A stretch of DNA of 64,000 bases from Callorhinus ursinus (GCF_003265705.1 NW_020313278.1:168235-232234), one strand, 5' to 3'. Counted from the first letter of the stretch, positions 1-12,153 are shown. The notes: generated from the sequence alone by a model not told the origin. Numbers and translations: made by a program.

Positions 1-165
<165 letters not shown>

Positions 166-722
166 CTCAAACAAAAGGTCTTAAGAACCGTATGTATAAG
201 ATGATTAGATGTGTACCTCCAGTTTGAAATTGAGAAGACTTTTACAGAGGGGGAATCCCAAGTGGAAATGTTAGCTTGCCCATCCCAATCCCAGAACTTT
301 AATACAGCTGGGCAGAAAGAAGTAGAACCCCCCTATAACCATGGTAGCTGGGAGTGTAAGTTGCAGGATGCCATTTGGACAAAGCAGGCGTTCTGTGCAA
401 ACTTTAATTATGGAACCTCAGACAAACCCATGCCTCTCTCTTCTGCCATTGGGTTGGCCACCCAGTACTGTTTAAAATGAAGTAGTGGTGCAGCATCAAT
501 GAGCAAATCTATTTATTTATAGCTGAGTAACCTTCTGTTTCCCAGTATTATGGGACCTCTGGTGCCTGATAGGAATTCAGATTCCTCTGAATTTCTGGCT
601 TGCACTTAGAGCGGAATTTGGAATCCCAGGGATCTGGGCTCTATTCTCAGAGGGGACCTATTCGAATGTATGAGTACTCTGGTAGAATTTCCACATAGAA
701 GTAGACTATATTTCTAAGAAGC
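166..722. other. Unique stretch, nothing recognised
   Basis: Single-copy-looking DNA between the L1 fragment and the first SINE. An 89-codon open frame on the plus strand (211-480) has no recognisable domain and I treat it as chance. Confidence 0.5.
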
Positions 723-730
723 ACAAGTCA

Positions 731-940
731 GGGGGCACCTGGGTGGCTCAGTTGTTTAAGCATCTGACTCTTGATTTTAGCTCAGGTCATGACCTTGGGG
801 TCGTGAGATGGAGCCCCGCATTGGGCTCTGCACTCAGCAAGGAGTCTGCTTCAGATTCTCTCCCTCTCTGCCCCTCCCCCCACTGCTTGTGTGCTCTCTC
901 TGTCAAATAATAAATAAACCTTAAAACATAAAAATAAAAA
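731..940 (+). mobile_element. CAN SINE (tRNA-derived, SINEC)
   Basis: Complete structure: tRNA-related head GGGGGCACCTGGGTGGCTCA, body with GAGCCCCGCATTGGGCTC, CT-rich stretch, AATAAATAAA and an A-rich tail. It is flanked by the target-site duplication ACAAGTCA at 723-730 and 941-948. These elements carry an internal pol III promoter and are mobilised by L1 enzymes. Confidence 0.93.
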
Positions 941-1084
941 ACAAGTCATAGTGAAATGACTTTTAGAGAAGTGATACCCCAGAACCCAATATCTTAACTA
1001 GGAACCTGGCTTCAAGAGACATTGACCACTTAACACAAGATCTGCTGGGGCAGAAGGAAACCTTTGGAAGAGATGGTTGTGTTC

Positions 1085-1200
1085 ATGGCATAGGTTATGG
1101 TGATGGAATCATGGGTGTATACTTATATCCAAATTCATCAAGTTGCACCCATGGAATATGTACAGCTTTTTGTATGTCAGTCATATCTCAATCATGTGGG
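1085..1200 (+). mobile_element. Probable old L1 3'-end remnant
   Basis: The run GGGTGTATACTTATATCC, then AATTCATCAAGTTGCACCC, then GTATGTCAGTCATATCTCAA resembles the common 3' end of old mammalian L1M elements (TGTATAC ... AACTCATC ... TGTAAATTATACCTCAAT). It is followed by a T/GTTT-rich run at 1200-1242. Confidence 0.55.
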
Positions 1201-1242
1201 GTTTTTTTGTTTGTTTGTTTTTAGGTGTTTTGTTTTTTTTTT

Positions 1243-1930
1243 GAAGACATTGACCAGCTTTGAAATAGCACAATACAAATAATAGAGTTATTATTTAAAA
1301 TTCAAGTAATAATTTTTAAAATGTTGCATTGACACTTGATTGGAGAATGATGCGACATGTTGAGAAGCTACACCAAAGGAAAGCAATGATCTTGAAAACC
1401 CACCTCTAAAGTAGAGTCCATTATGCAGATGGGGAGAAAAGTGTGAACCTGACCCTCCTCTTTTTTCTTCACACCTCTCCGCATCACACCTGTCCTTATG
1501 AGTCTTGATGGAGGAGAGGGAAAAGTCATGTTCTTGGATGTTGCGAAGGTGCAGTTTCTTCTCCATCTATCTTTGAGATCATAGGAGAGAATAAACCCTG
1601 AGAGCCTCCCACTAGAACACACTTCCTTTCTCCCACTCTCCCATGCCTAAGTCCCCAAGCACCGCAACAACAATGACGATGTTATTACATAAATGAAAGC
1701 CATAAGGACAAATTAATACTAGTATCCCAGTACTGGCATTTCTATTAATGGGGACAAAGAGCTTAACAAATTGAAGAATCATATGGACAGAATGGAGCTT
1801 GGAGGTCACAATTCAGCCTTTATAGAGAGAACTGATTTGTTCTAGGATTAGTAGTAACCTATAGACAAAATTCCCAGTCCATGACACTCAAGCCCCAAAG
1901 AAATGAAACTCTTGGGATTCACTGATTGAT
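1243..1930. other. Unique stretch, nothing recognised
   Basis: No repeat or gene recognised. Short overlapping minus-strand open frames (1291-1809) look like chance. Confidence 0.45.
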
Positions 1931-1934
1931 CCAC

Positions 1935-2110
1935 TGGTTTACTGATTGGTTGATCCATGTATCTAACAAATTCCTACTATAGCTTAGACCCTGTTCCAGT
2001 CAATGGGATTCCCCAGAGGAAGAATACATCATCTCTATCCTCAAGAAATTCACTGTATGGAAGAAGAAGAAGAAAAGCATGTACAAATGCTGCGTGCACA
2101 CAGGCACATA
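1935..2110 (-). mobile_element. L2 LINE 3'-end remnant
   Basis: The order CTAACAAATTCCTACTATAG, CTTAGACCCTGTTCCA, then CTCTATCCTCAAGAAATTCA follows the reverse complement of the L2 3' end (AACAAATATTTATTGAGC ... TGCTAGGCACTG ... CCCTCAAGGAGCTCACAG). It is heavily diverged. Confidence 0.55.
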
Positions 2111-3417
2111 ACTGGCTCCTCCTGAATAAGAAATAAGTGCAAAGTGTTGCAACTTCACGAGGTGGTAGCACTGATGGGATAGCAAAGAAAGCTCATAGCA
2201 CATGTACAACCATAGCATCTTCTTCCAGGCCTCATGCAGAGCACAGACGGAGCTGGACTGACACTTTGCAAGGGGGGGAAATGCCTAGTGCCACACAAGA
2301 GGTCCAAACAGGGAGTGAGGACTTGCGGGGGGAGCCAGAATGCACCTAGCTGGCAAGGATCAGAAGGTGATACTTGATGTACTTCTGAAAGGGTCTCCAG
2401 AACTTCCTAGCAGAGACAGAGCCCTGAGGTGCCAGGCTGAGGAATGTCCCACAGCAGAGAAACAGGAACGCATTCAGTTCGATTTTGTCCTGGGCCTCTT
2501 GGTGCACATGGCATTATTAAGTTTCTAAACATAAACATACTCCTTTTAAAATCCATCTTCAAAGCAGACTGGAGTTCCAGGCCCATGGAGACTTGACATA
2601 TCAAAAGAAACATGCTGACGCAAACCACCGTACAGAGCTTGATCTATCCTAATATACAATTTTAATGTTTCTCATTTTGCAGCCTTGCCAGCTACCATCT
2701 ATCATCTACTGTCACATTTAAGTTTCCTAAATTACTGCTTTTTAACTTTTGTCACTTATTCAGCAAAGAGATATATTCTAAAGGCTGGCCTCCCTCCAGC
2801 CCACCCCTGTGATTGTATCTTAATATTAATTGTGAGAGAAGGAGAAATAGAGATCTTTGCTCTATTCAGAATAAGGAAGGGTTTGTTTTATTTTCTCCAG
2901 TTTCAAATCCAAGCATTGATTTAATTATGTCACCTCTCAATGGCTTAGGGTGAAAAAATAAGAAACTGGTGTGAATCAGGAGAATAGAATGTGTTGGCAG
3001 TTGTCATTATGGAAATGAGACAAAGTAGACTCTTTGGGATATTTGTGGCCAAAGGATTGAAGGAAATAGTTCCTGCCTCTTAAAGATGTGGATGTGGAGG
3101 ATAGCCCTGGTACTGGGAAAAAATAAGGTTGTTGTCCGCTGTGTGTAACTGCCTTCCGTCTCTTATTTGACCTCCAGCTGTTCAACCCTACAGCTGCCGT
3201 GGTGTTAGGGCTGACTTTCTGGGCTGATTTGGCCCTTTCCAATCAAGTGGAAATGTCTGCTGGTGGGCAAGGTTGTGAGGCAACCACAGGGTGGTGTGAA
3301 GTAACAACACTTATCATAGGATGACGTATGCTCTCCTTTCCCCCAAACTAATTCCAGCTCACCCCTATCTTTTCCAATTTCCAATGTGCCATGGGGTTGG
3401 CATTCTCCTTTACTCTT
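2111..3417. other. Unique stretch, nothing recognised
   Basis: Several short open frames on both strands (for example 2137-2349 + and 2976-3242 -) have no recognisable protein family. I see no repeat with confidence. Confidence 0.4.
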
Positions 3418-3434
3418 AAAAGTGTCCTGATTTG

Positions 3435-3659
3435 GGGCACCTCCTGGTTTGGGGCACCTCGGTGGCTTTGTCCATTGAGCGTGGGACTCTTGGTTCTGGC
3501 TCAGGTCATGATCTCAGGGTCATGAGATCGAGCCCCGTGTGGGGCTCCACAGTCAGCAGGGAGTCTGCTTGAGGTTCTCTGTCTCCTTCTGCCCCTCCCC
3601 GCTCATGCTCTTTCTCTCTTTGTAAAAAAGAAATAATAATATTTTAAAACTTTTTTTTA
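3435..3659 (+). mobile_element. CAN SINE with duplicated head
   Basis: The SINEC body (CTCAGGTCATGATCTCAGGG, GATCGAGCCCCGTGTGGGGC) ends in an A/AATAAT-rich tail. Target-site duplications are AAAGTGTCCTGATTTG at about 3419-3434 and AAAGTGTCCTGGTTTG at about 3661-3676. The 5' junction is tandemly duplicated: a 17-bp block occurs at 3426-3442 and again at 3443-3459 with one A/G difference. Confidence 0.9.
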
Positions 3660-3676
3660 AAAAGTGTCCTGGTTTG

Positions 3677-4265
3677 TACAACAAATGATATGGTCACCAG
3701 ACTCATAGGTGAAATAGCTCTAGCAGGAGGAGGCAATATGGGAAGCGCTAACTGGCCTTGAGCCATGCTCCAGTGTTTGTGGACACCCCTGTCTGTCTAC
3801 TTACCTGAGGACATGGGGGCAGTTCCTGTCCAGGTTGCTCCATGTGACCAGGGTAGCAACGTTATACCTGAAAACCTGCTCGAGACAGTGCCCTGCGCTT
3901 TTCAGAGTAGCCCTTCAGTACTATTATTGAAAGAAACTCATCTGGGGCTGAGGCATATAAGTCAGTCAGTGAGACTTGTCCAGTGGGAAAAATATGCTAA
4001 ATGATCAACTCCTGATTTCTGTTCATTTGCTCTGTGAGAGGCACCAAAGTCTCCCTGTCCTTGTCTAAGAAAGCAGTGAGGACTTCTGGTTCCAGTTGAG
4101 ATAGATTCTATCTCCCTCCTGCTTACAACTCAAACACTTAAACAGAATTCATACACAAAGAAACTATCTGAAGTCTCTGAAAAATAACTGATTACAGGAA
4201 AATTATTTTTCTTAATTTAAAAAAAAGAGGTTCTTCTACACTCCTCCCACACACTTATACACAAA
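3677..4265. other. Unique stretch, nothing recognised
   Basis: No repeat recognised. The plus-strand 79-codon open frame (3765-4004) has no recognisable family. Confidence 0.4.
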
Positions 4266-4269
4266 CATA

Positions 4270-4800
4270 GTTTATTTGTTAATATATTTTTTAAAATGGT
4301 ATCAAACTATATCTTGCTTCAGGGACTTTTTCCCCCAAAATTATGCTCCAAAGTCTAACCCATGGTGATTTATTTAATATTCATTCTCATCGTGGCATGG
4401 TATTCTATTACATGAATATACCACAAATTACTTATTTCCTTTTTCTAGAATTTAGGTTGTTTCCAGTTTCATGTGCTTATGTACTTGTTTTTGCAATAGA
4501 TTACGCTGCCATGGACATTTTTGTACATGTTTCTGGGGTTGGGGAGCATATGTGATAACATTCTCCCTGGAGTAAAAATGTTAGGTACAAGACTGCCAAA
4601 TTGTGGACAATATGCAAATGTTACAAGGTAATGCCAACTTATTTTCCAAAGTGCTTGGATGAAATTGTACTCTTACTGGAAAAGCATGAACCAATCATGC
4701 TTATGCATACCCTTTCCTACTCTTATAACTGTTAGACTTGTTCTTTTCCAATCTGTTGGGTGTAAATATTATTCTCATGGAGACTTGATTTGCGCTTACC
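4270..4800 (-). mobile_element. Old L1M fragment (antisense)
   Basis: The series GGTATTCTATTACATGAATA, TAGGTTGTTTCCAGTTTC, GCTGCCATGGACATTTTTGT, CCAAATTGTGGACAATATGC matches the reverse-complement 3' half of an old L1: the same landmark order (ATTCCATTGTATGAATATAC, GGTTGTTTCCA, GCAATGAACATT) is seen in many mammalian L1M copies. No open frame survives. Confidence 0.65.
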
Positions 4801-5008
4801 TGCTTTCTACATTTTTTTCATATTATGGAAAACACTAGAATATGTAAACCTCATTCTGTAATAAGTTACAGTAAGGCTTTGTAAGGCTTTTCTAGTCTGG
4901 AAGTGATTGGCCCAGGAGATCTGGACATTGCAAACTCCATGTGGAAATACCAAGGGCTGAGAGAGTCAATATTTCATCCACTGAAAAAGTGTATAAAGAA
5001 TAAAGTAG

Positions 5009-5180
5009 AGGGGCACCTGGGTGGCTCAGTCAGTTAAGTATCCGACTCTTGATTTTGGCTCAGGTCGTGATCTCAGGGGTCTTTAGATCGAGCCCCGAGT
5101 TGGGCTCAGTGCAGAGTCTGCTTGAGATTCTTTCTCTCCCTTTCCCTCTGCCCCTCCCCCCATAAATAAATCTTTAAGAA
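5009..5180 (+). mobile_element. CAN SINE
   Basis: Head GGGGCACCTGGGTGGCTCAG, body CTCAGGTCGTGATCTCAGGG and GATCGAGCCCCGAGTTGGGC, CT-rich segment, then ATAAATAAATCTTTAAGAAG. The GGGCTC segment is shorter than in other copies and no clear target-site duplication is visible, so it is an older copy. Confidence 0.9.
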
Positions 5181-5187
5181 GATAATA

Positions 5188-5400
5188 TCCATCACTACTG
5201 AGGGCCTCCTAAGTGTCAGATGTTTTATACCTATCGTCTTTATTATGCCAGTATCAGACATGAGGGTAGCCTAGAGAAATCACTTGATGCTGAGCCTCGT
5301 GAGTTCTGTCTTACTTCGATCACCCAATAAATTAGTTTTGAACTAGTGTTTGAGACAGGTAGTCAGGCTTCAAACCCCACACTCTTCCTCCTAAGACATT
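5188..5400 (-). mobile_element. MIR SINE remnant
   Basis: Reverse-complement MIR landmarks in order: CTGAGGGCCTCCTAAGTGTC, TATTATGCCAGTATCAGAC, GGTAGTCAGGCTTCAAACCC, ACACTCTTCCTCC. Diverged. Confidence 0.6.
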
Positions 5401-6304
5401 TCCATCGATCCATTCTGCCACTCACCTGTCCCCTGCCTCACCTTGCCTAACCTGATGAGGAAAATTATTCTGAGATGATGAGGTGGATCATTTGACTATG
5501 TCCAGGAGAAGTCAAGTATAAAATGATACTGATACTGATAATTCAAGACAAAAAGCTACTGGCAGGATCTGTGCACTAACCACAAATGGTGCATGGGTAT
5601 AAGGTAGCTATCTCTAGGTGGGTGTCCATGCATTTTCGCTTCTCTGGAATAGTCCTGGTGTATACCTGTTTTCCCATTCCAGTTAGTGGCTCCGTTAACT
5701 CTCAAAAGTGTCCCAGCTGGGCCATGCAAAGTTTTCCTTCATATAGGAAACACCAGGATGATATTCTCTCTGAACATCCAGGTACACAAAAGTCATGGTT
5801 TGCCTTGAAAACAAATCTGTTCTGGACTCAGGTTTCCATTTGGTTGTCATCAACACATTTCTTTGGTGTCTCTTGTGAGAATAAAATGGCAGCGTGGGTG
5901 TTTGCACGTTCTTCCGTTTTTCTTCAGCTGACTTTGTCAAGGAGAAAACACGGTGTTGGGGATTTTCTTCAGCTGGAAGTTATTTAAAGTTGCAAGAAAC
6001 TCCTCTAAGTATTAATTTAACACTCCAGTCACAAACAAAGGATTCCCACTTTGCAGTCAGCTTCCCAGAGTCTTAAAGAATTTAAGGAGCTGGAGATTGC
6101 CCAGCACTGCAGCATTTTGAGGTGTAGCCAACATATAGATGTCTTTAATTCTGAAAGACAGGAAATACATGGGTCATTGAAAAAGAGAGAACTAACTCCC
6201 AGCCCATATTTTAGTCTTCCCTGAAGCAGTGGTACATAATAGTTAGGTTTTTTAATTGGATGTGAGATTAGAGATATAGAGATAAGGGGATAGATCACCA
6301 CTTG
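5401..6304. other. Unique stretch, nothing recognised
   Basis: Contains a 133-codon plus-strand open frame (5586-5987) overlapped by an 81-codon minus-strand frame (5695-5940). Neither shows a domain, and I do not call a gene. Confidence 0.4.
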
Positions 6305-6540
6305 GGGTTAAGAGGGTGGTTCCTGAAGTCAGATTGCTGGCTTTGAATTTAGAATCTCCCGTTAATTGATCATGTGACCTCATCCAAGTTATCTGTCTCA
6401 TCTATGAAATAGAAATTAATTTATGTGAAATAGAAATTATAATAAGACAGAGATTGGAGTGAAAATTCTATGATGGAATGCAGGCAAGGCACTTGGGACA
6501 GGATCTAACTTACCATAGACACCCACTGTTGCCATTGTTA
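6305..6540 (+). mobile_element. MIR SINE remnant
   Basis: Sense MIR order: CCTGAAGTCAGATTGCTGGC, CATGTGACCTCATCCAAGTT, GTCTCATCTATGAAATAG, AGGCAAGGCACTTGGGACAG, ending in TGTTGCCATTG. Confidence 0.7.
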
Positions 6541-6689
6541 ACTTAAAGACAGAGGCAGCCAGACTCACACAAGTTTGGATTCTGAGGATAAAATTCCATT
6601 TCTGGGGAAAGTGAGTATAAATGTCTCCCTCTCCATGCATATGCAATTAGTTGGAAACTTCTATCCATGAAACATCAAAATGCTTCTTT

Positions 6690-7430
6690 CAGTTTCACCC
6701 AACCTCCCCCAGTACCTGTTGCCAGTCTGGTCTGAGCCCGCCTCACCTCCACCCCATACCTTCCTTCCAGTTCATTATGAACAGAGTAGCCAAAGTGGCC
6801 TTTGGAAAAGTAAATGTGGTCTTTATACTCTGCTGTGTGAGCCTTCATCAGCTCACCACTGCTCCTTCATGTGATCAGCAAGACCAGGAGTGGCCCTGCC
6901 CCTCAAGCCTATGTCATGAGCCAACTGTTGTTTACTATATGCAGTAGACATGATGCTCCCAACTCTTGAGTCAAGCCAAGTCCTCTTCCATTGAATGACC
7001 CAAAACATGTTCCCCTCCCTGTCTGTCTGCTCTTCTGTTTACATCTTACTCATTACTCAAGTCTCAGCTTAAAAAAAGGTACTTCTTCCAGGGGCGCCTG
7101 GGTGGTTTAGTTGGTTGAGCATCTGGCTCTCAGTTTTGGCTCAGGTCATGATCTCAGTGTCATGAGATTGAGCCCTGTGTCAGGCTCTCTGTTCAGCATG
7201 GAGTCTGCTTGAGATTCTCTCTCTCCCTCTCCATCTGCCCTTCCCTCGGCTCATGAGCTCTCTCTCTCAAATAAATAAATCTTTAAAAAAAAAAAGTACT
7301 TCTTTCAGGGTCCCCCCCATTATCACTCAGATTCAGGCACTTTTGCCATGTGGTCTCAAAGCTGCATTTCCTACACACCTATTCCTTACTTAACCTCATA
7401 CAAACTATAGTTTCTGAAAGCATGCCACTA
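6690..7430 (+). mobile_element. L2 LINE 3' region, split by a SINE
   Basis: Sense L2 landmarks: CAAAGTGGCCTTTGGAAAAG, TGCTCCTTCATGTGATCAGC, CATTACTCAAGTCTCAGCTT, then past the SINE CACTTTTGCCATGTGG. No open frame survives. The SINE at 7093-7295 interrupts it. Confidence 0.55.
7093..7295 (+). mobile_element. CAN SINE
   Basis: Head GGGCGCCTGGGTGGTTTAGT, SINEC body, CT-rich part, AAATAAATAAATCTTT and poly-A. Target-site duplications GTACTTCTTCCAGG (7079-7092) and GTACTTCTTTCAGG (7296-7309) differ by one base. Confidence 0.93.
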
Positions 7431-7559
7431 ACTGAAAAAAAAATGAAATAAAAATAAAATTATCTCCATTAATTTTAATGGGATAAGTATTTTAAGGTTT
7501 ATATCAATGCAGACAATATATACAAATAGTAGATACATATATTTCATGCCCAGTTTTTA

Positions 7560-7620
7560 AGAACGTGCATATTCGTATGTATGTGTGTATGTGTATGTAT
7601 GTATATGTACATATGTGAAT
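7560..7620. repeat. (TATG)n-like simple repeat
   Basis: Degenerate alternating TATG/TG tract such as GTATGTATGTGTGTATGTG. Confidence 0.85.
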
Positions 7621-7890
7621 TGAATAATATAACTGTGAGGAATAAGCAACAGTTTGGAAGTAAATAGCCTACAGGTGAAATACAATCTAAGGGAATCTAA
7701 CGGAGATTTCTCTGGTCAAAGGAGAAAGAATATTTGACAGTGGGTAGTAGTTGGTGGAGTGGATGGAGAGAAGGGGCATTCTTTGGAAGAAGCATTCTTA
7801 CCTCTGTATCTATGTTCTGACATTTGGGGGAATTCATAAGTATCTTTCAGTCAAACTGCACTTTAAAGTTATACCACAGAAAATACATGT

Positions 7891-8090
7891 TGGGCACCTA
7901 GGTGGCTCAGTCAGTTGAGCATCTGCCTTCAGCTCAGGTCATGATCCAGGGTCCTGTGATCGAGTCCTGCATCGGGCTCCCTGCTTAATGGGGAGCCTGC
8001 TTCTCCTTCTGCCCCTCCCCTGGCTTGTGCTCTCTCTCCCTCACTCTGTCTCTCAAATAAAAAAAAAAGAAATCTTAAAAAAAAGAAAAA
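7891..8090 (+). mobile_element. CAN SINE
   Basis: Head GGGCACCTAGGTGGCTCAGT, body CTCAGGTCATGATCCAGGGT and GCATCGGGCTCCCTGCTTAA, tail of A-rich repeats. Target-site duplications GAAAATACATGT (7879-7890) and GAAAATACGTGT (8091-8102). Confidence 0.93.
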
Positions 8091-8514
8091 GAAAATACGT
8101 GTAAAGCAAAATAAAAGCGAAATACAAAATGCTTTATAATGCACAGAAATAGCATCCATGTATGAAAGATGGATTATGTCAGGTGCTACCTCTTTATCCT
8201 TCTCACTCAGTGTATGCAAAATGTTTGGAGTTTATCCAAACATAGAGTACAATTCAAATTTGGTACACATGACATTCTGTGACTAGAAACTCATATAGAG
8301 AGCAAATTGACTATCATATCTAAATAGAACTTCTTACATGTTTGTGAAAAACCATTACAATGGGAAAAGTCATTAAGCTAAGGGTGGCATGAATTTTCAA
8401 AATGATACCATTTTATAAATTATAACTGTATAATATATATGTGTGTGTGTGTGTAACTGTATAAATTATAACTTGCCACTTTAACATGTCATTAATAGAG
8501 AGGTCCTTCCATAA

Positions 8515-8640
8515 GGTAATTCCATAATTACACACGTAATTGTCTTAAGTGTTCAGTACGCTCTTTCTACCACTAGAGAATAAACTCCATGAAGGGAATC
8601 TCCTGTTGTATTCCTACACCTGGCACAGTGCAATAAACCA
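8515..8640 (+). mobile_element. L2 LINE 3' end
   Basis: GAATAAACTCCATGAAGGGA, then TGTATTCCTACACCTGGCAC and AGTGCAATAAACC match the sense 3' end of L2 (AAGCTCCATGAGGGCAGG ... CCTGGCACAGTG ... CAATAAAT). Confidence 0.65.
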
Positions 8641-9855
8641 TGTCTTAGGATGGCGTCTCATGGTGCAGAGATAAGAGCCAGGAAGAAACACAGTTGAATT
8701 GAGAGTAAGAAGTGAGTTGAGGGAGGGATGGAGAAAGGGAATATCTTGCACCATTACTATAAAAAGAAGGGAAATAAAATGTGTGCCAGACATATGTGTT
8801 GCCTGCATTATTTTACATCTAAAGTGGCATGTATATAGTTAATTGCTAGATTCCTTAGATTCAAAAATAGGGAAGATGTCACCAGATCTAAGAACAATGT
8901 CCCTTTTTTCCCCCCTCTGTCCTTTATTATAACATTTGATTGTGATGGTCATCGTAGGGAGTAAAATGACTCTACAAATGTCTTGAGTATTTCACAGGCT
9001 AATTTGTTACATAAGCTATATGTGCCGTTGTTTGTTCACTTAGCCCAGAGTGTGATGCCACAGCTACAGATACGCTGAAGAATTTGTGAGTTTCTTAGTA
9101 TCTGTCCCGGTTGCAGCACCTGGAGCTCAGGCAGCTCCTTTCGAATGTGGTGGTTTGGTCTTCCTGAGCAACAAATTCAATTAGATTCAACAAATACTCT
9201 TTGTGTATGCCAAGATCATTTTAACATGAGACAATGCTGGAGAAAAACCACAGCTTGGTGTCTCTTCATATGAAAACAAAATGCACAGAAACTTTGAAAA
9301 TGACCTTCCTAATGAGGCATTGGAAGCAAAGTTTTATTCAAGCGCCTTTTAGATTCATAGCTGTTTTCAGTTGAGTTAAATCTCCCCATGCCCCACCCCG
9401 ACACCCCCCCCCCGCAAAAAAAAGAGAAAGAAACAAGTTTGACCGATCTTGAGCCAAAGTCACACTGTTCTGGCTGTTAAGAATATGATTAGCTTCTGAA
9501 AGTGACTGATGCCCTGGGTTTTCAATCATGTTAGAATTCTGGAATAATGGAATTTCTTATGAGGTCTACAAAAAGGTCTGATAGACTTTCAACAGCAACT
9601 TCCTCCTCCTTCCTGGGAACTGAATTCACTTCTGCCAATCAACTTCTGTTGACTACTCTGTGGATGTATGGGCTTATACTTTGGTCTATGTCAAACGATC
9701 AGAAAATTAGTGGCACATCCACTCACTCTCTTGAGTTCCAGCGTCAGCTGATCTTGCTTTGATAGAATTTCACTGGTTCCTCTAGCTTTAAGATTTTACA
9801 CCAATAGAATTTTTAAGTGAGAACTGATACCAGTCTAGAACATAAGGGAAAGTGG
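8641..9855. other. Unique stretch, nothing recognised
   Basis: A C/A-rich run sits at 9398-9430. No other repeat or gene is recognised. Short open frames at 9338-9529 (-) and 9547-9762 (+) show no domain. Confidence 0.4.
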
Positions 9856-9859
9856 GAGC

Positions 9860-10040
9860 ACATTGCCAATATGGGAACCTAGATTTGAATCCAGGGTCCA
9901 CCACTGACATGCTGAGTGAATTTTGGCATTGCTTTACCTCCATGTACTTTAACCTCCTGATCTGTAAGATGAGGATTATAGTAATATCTACTCGGGCAGA
10001 GTTCACGGCAATCTAGCAGTCCTCATACAGAAGTACCAAT
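9860..10040 (+). mobile_element. MIR SINE remnant
   Basis: Sense MIR order: TTTGAATCCAGGGTCCACCA, TGACATGCTGAGTGAATTTT, CTTTACCTCCATG, CCTGATCTGTAAGATGAGGA, TAGTAATATCTACTC. Confidence 0.75.
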
Positions 10041-10855
10041 GTTATGCTTGCCATTGCTGTTAGTTTTTGAGCTTTTGAAACAAAACATAAAACTCCAAAA
10101 CTATCTTCCAATGAAGAAACTGCTTTGGATGACTATTCCAGCCTCACTTAGAAGGAGTGGCGATATTATGAGTTTATTTCCTTTAAAGTTAGAGGCAGAT
10201 TGTTGATAGAGATTGAGAAACACTGCCAGTAGGTTTCCACATTACATTTGCAAGAACATTAAATGCTGCACTTCTCTTTTAAGCATACTTTCTGGGATAG
10301 GCCCTATGCCTTTATTAAATGAAGTTGTGATTTTTGGTTTGCATTTTGGCTGGGTCCGTTACCCTGTTAGCAGCTCTAAACACAGGGCAGTAGTAAATCT
10401 TAAACAAGGTCTGCTCCAGTTTGGTTTTCAGTATGACTTAGCTTCTACCATACAGACCATCCCATAAATAATAATTTTAAACTCTGAATAAAAGTAAAAA
10501 CACAACTATATTAAAACACTTGGGAGAATAAAAGCAGGCAGATTCTTGAAAGGGGTCACCCCTTAAAAGGAGGAAATTACCCTGGGTATGTATGTTTCCC
10601 AGCTTCCCAGTGTCTAGCAGAAGGCAGACATCCTTCTGGGCCAGGTCAGGTGGCTAAAAAGTCTAATAGGAAACCTACAGTATATCTTGCCTAATAAATC
10701 AGAGGATAAAAGCTAAAGATGAGATGAGTGAATGAAAACTCGAGTTGCCTGCAAGAGGTAGAATTTGCACTTTGAGTCCAAGGAGGTTAATTTTCTGCTA
10801 AAACAAAAAATAAATCAACATGCTTTGGAGAAATAGAACAGAATTTAGAGTCACA
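10041..10855. other. Unique stretch, nothing recognised
   Basis: No recognisable gene. The right end may be the diverged start of the L1M/HAL1-like element that follows. Confidence 0.4.
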
Positions 10856-10859
10856 ATAA

Positions 10860-12130
10860 CACAATATTTTCAATAGCTATACTGAAAAGGAAAATGTGAC
10901 AGATTCTTGAAAAAGAAAAAGGCAATCCCTGGAGACCAACCTGAAATAATCAGTAGTTTGGAAGTAGAAGAATTACTTTATTAAAAATAAAATTTAAATT
11001 ATTTTAAAGTGCCTGTTGCAACTATATTCAGTAATGTAAAGGAAATTATGTTAATAATGAATGGAAAGATAAAAAATGCCAGCAAAGACATTTAAAGTCT
11101 TAAGAAAAAACAAATGGATGCTTTATAACTAAAAACTAAAACATTTGAAATTAAAATACACAGGATGAGCTTAACAGTTATATTGGAGATGACCAGGAAA
11201 GAGTAAGTTTAAAGATAGGTCAGTGTAAAATATCCAATCTGAAAAAAAAAAACAGGAAGATGAAAGATTGAAGAAATGAACAGAGCCTTAGGCTGTAGGA
11301 CAATATTAAAAGATCTAATATATTGTAATTGGAGTGCCAGAGGAGAGCAGAGCAGGAACAGGGCATGACTTTTTTTGAAGAAATAATGTCTACACACTTC
11401 CTAAATTTGGAGAAAGATATGAATTTAGAGATTAAAGAAGTTTAGTGAAACCCATCCAAAGTAAATACAAAAAATACCACATCTAGACATGCAGACACAT
11501 CAGAACCAAACTGTGAAAAGATAAAGAGGGAAACTTGAAAGCAGCCAGAGGGAGTAAGACATTACATTCAAGAAAATTATTGCTGACTTCTTATGAGAAA
11601 CAACGGAGTTCAGGAACGCCTGGGTGGCTAATTCAGTTGAGCATCTGCTTTCGGCTCAGGTCATGATCCCAGGGTCCTGGGATTGAGTCCCTTATTGGGC
11701 TCCCTGCTCCATGGGGGGCCTGCTTCTTCCTTGCCTGATGTTCTCCCTGCTTGTGCTCACTCTCTCTCTCTGTCAAAGAAATAAATAAAATCTTAAAAAA
11801 AAAAGAAAAGAAACAATGGAGTCCAGAATGTGGTGGAGAAACATTTTTAAAGTGTTGAAAGAAAAAGAAAAAAGAAACTATCAATCCAGAATTCTTTAAA
11901 AATATCCTTCGAAAATTAAGGTGAGATAAATCCATTTTCGGATAAAAGAAAGCTAAGAGACTTGATTGACAGCAGACCTGCAGGACAGGAAGGGCTGAAG
12001 AAAGTCCCTCAGGTTGAAGAAAAATGATACCAGTTGGTAACTTGGTCCTTTGGGAAGGAAGAACGTTGGAAACCGTTTGAATATTTGGGTGAATATAGAA
12101 TATAATTCTTATCTTAATTTCTTAAAACAA
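10860..12130 (+). mobile_element. Old L1M/HAL1-like element, sense
   Basis: Long A-rich sense sequence with L1M/HAL1 landmarks: CATCAGAACCAAACTGTGAA, GAAAGCAGCCAGAGGGAG, AATCCAGAATTCTTTAAA, GAAAATTAAGGTGAGATAAA, CAGCAGACCTGCAGGAC, GAAAAATGATACCAGTTGG. All frames are broken. A SINE at 11614-11808 is inserted in it. The exact subfamily is uncertain. Confidence 0.65.
11614..11808 (+). mobile_element. CAN SINE inside old L1M
   Basis: Head GAACGCCTGGGTGGCTAATT, body CTCAGGTCATGATCCCAGGG, tail AAATAAATAAAATCTT plus poly-A. Target-site duplications AGAAACAACGGAGTTCAG (11596-11613) and AGAAACAATGGAGTCCAG (11809-11826). Confidence 0.94.
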
Positions 12131-12153
12131 TTTCAACATTTTATGTAGTTCTT

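Noticed and set aside
731..940. tRNA-like head of the SINE as a tRNA gene
   Set aside because: The tRNA-related part of CAN SINEs is degenerate, lacks a full cloverleaf and anticodon arm, and is followed by SINE body and tail with target-site duplications.
5586..5987. 133-codon plus-strand open frame
   Set aside because: No domain, and an antisense frame covers much of it; not supported as a gene.
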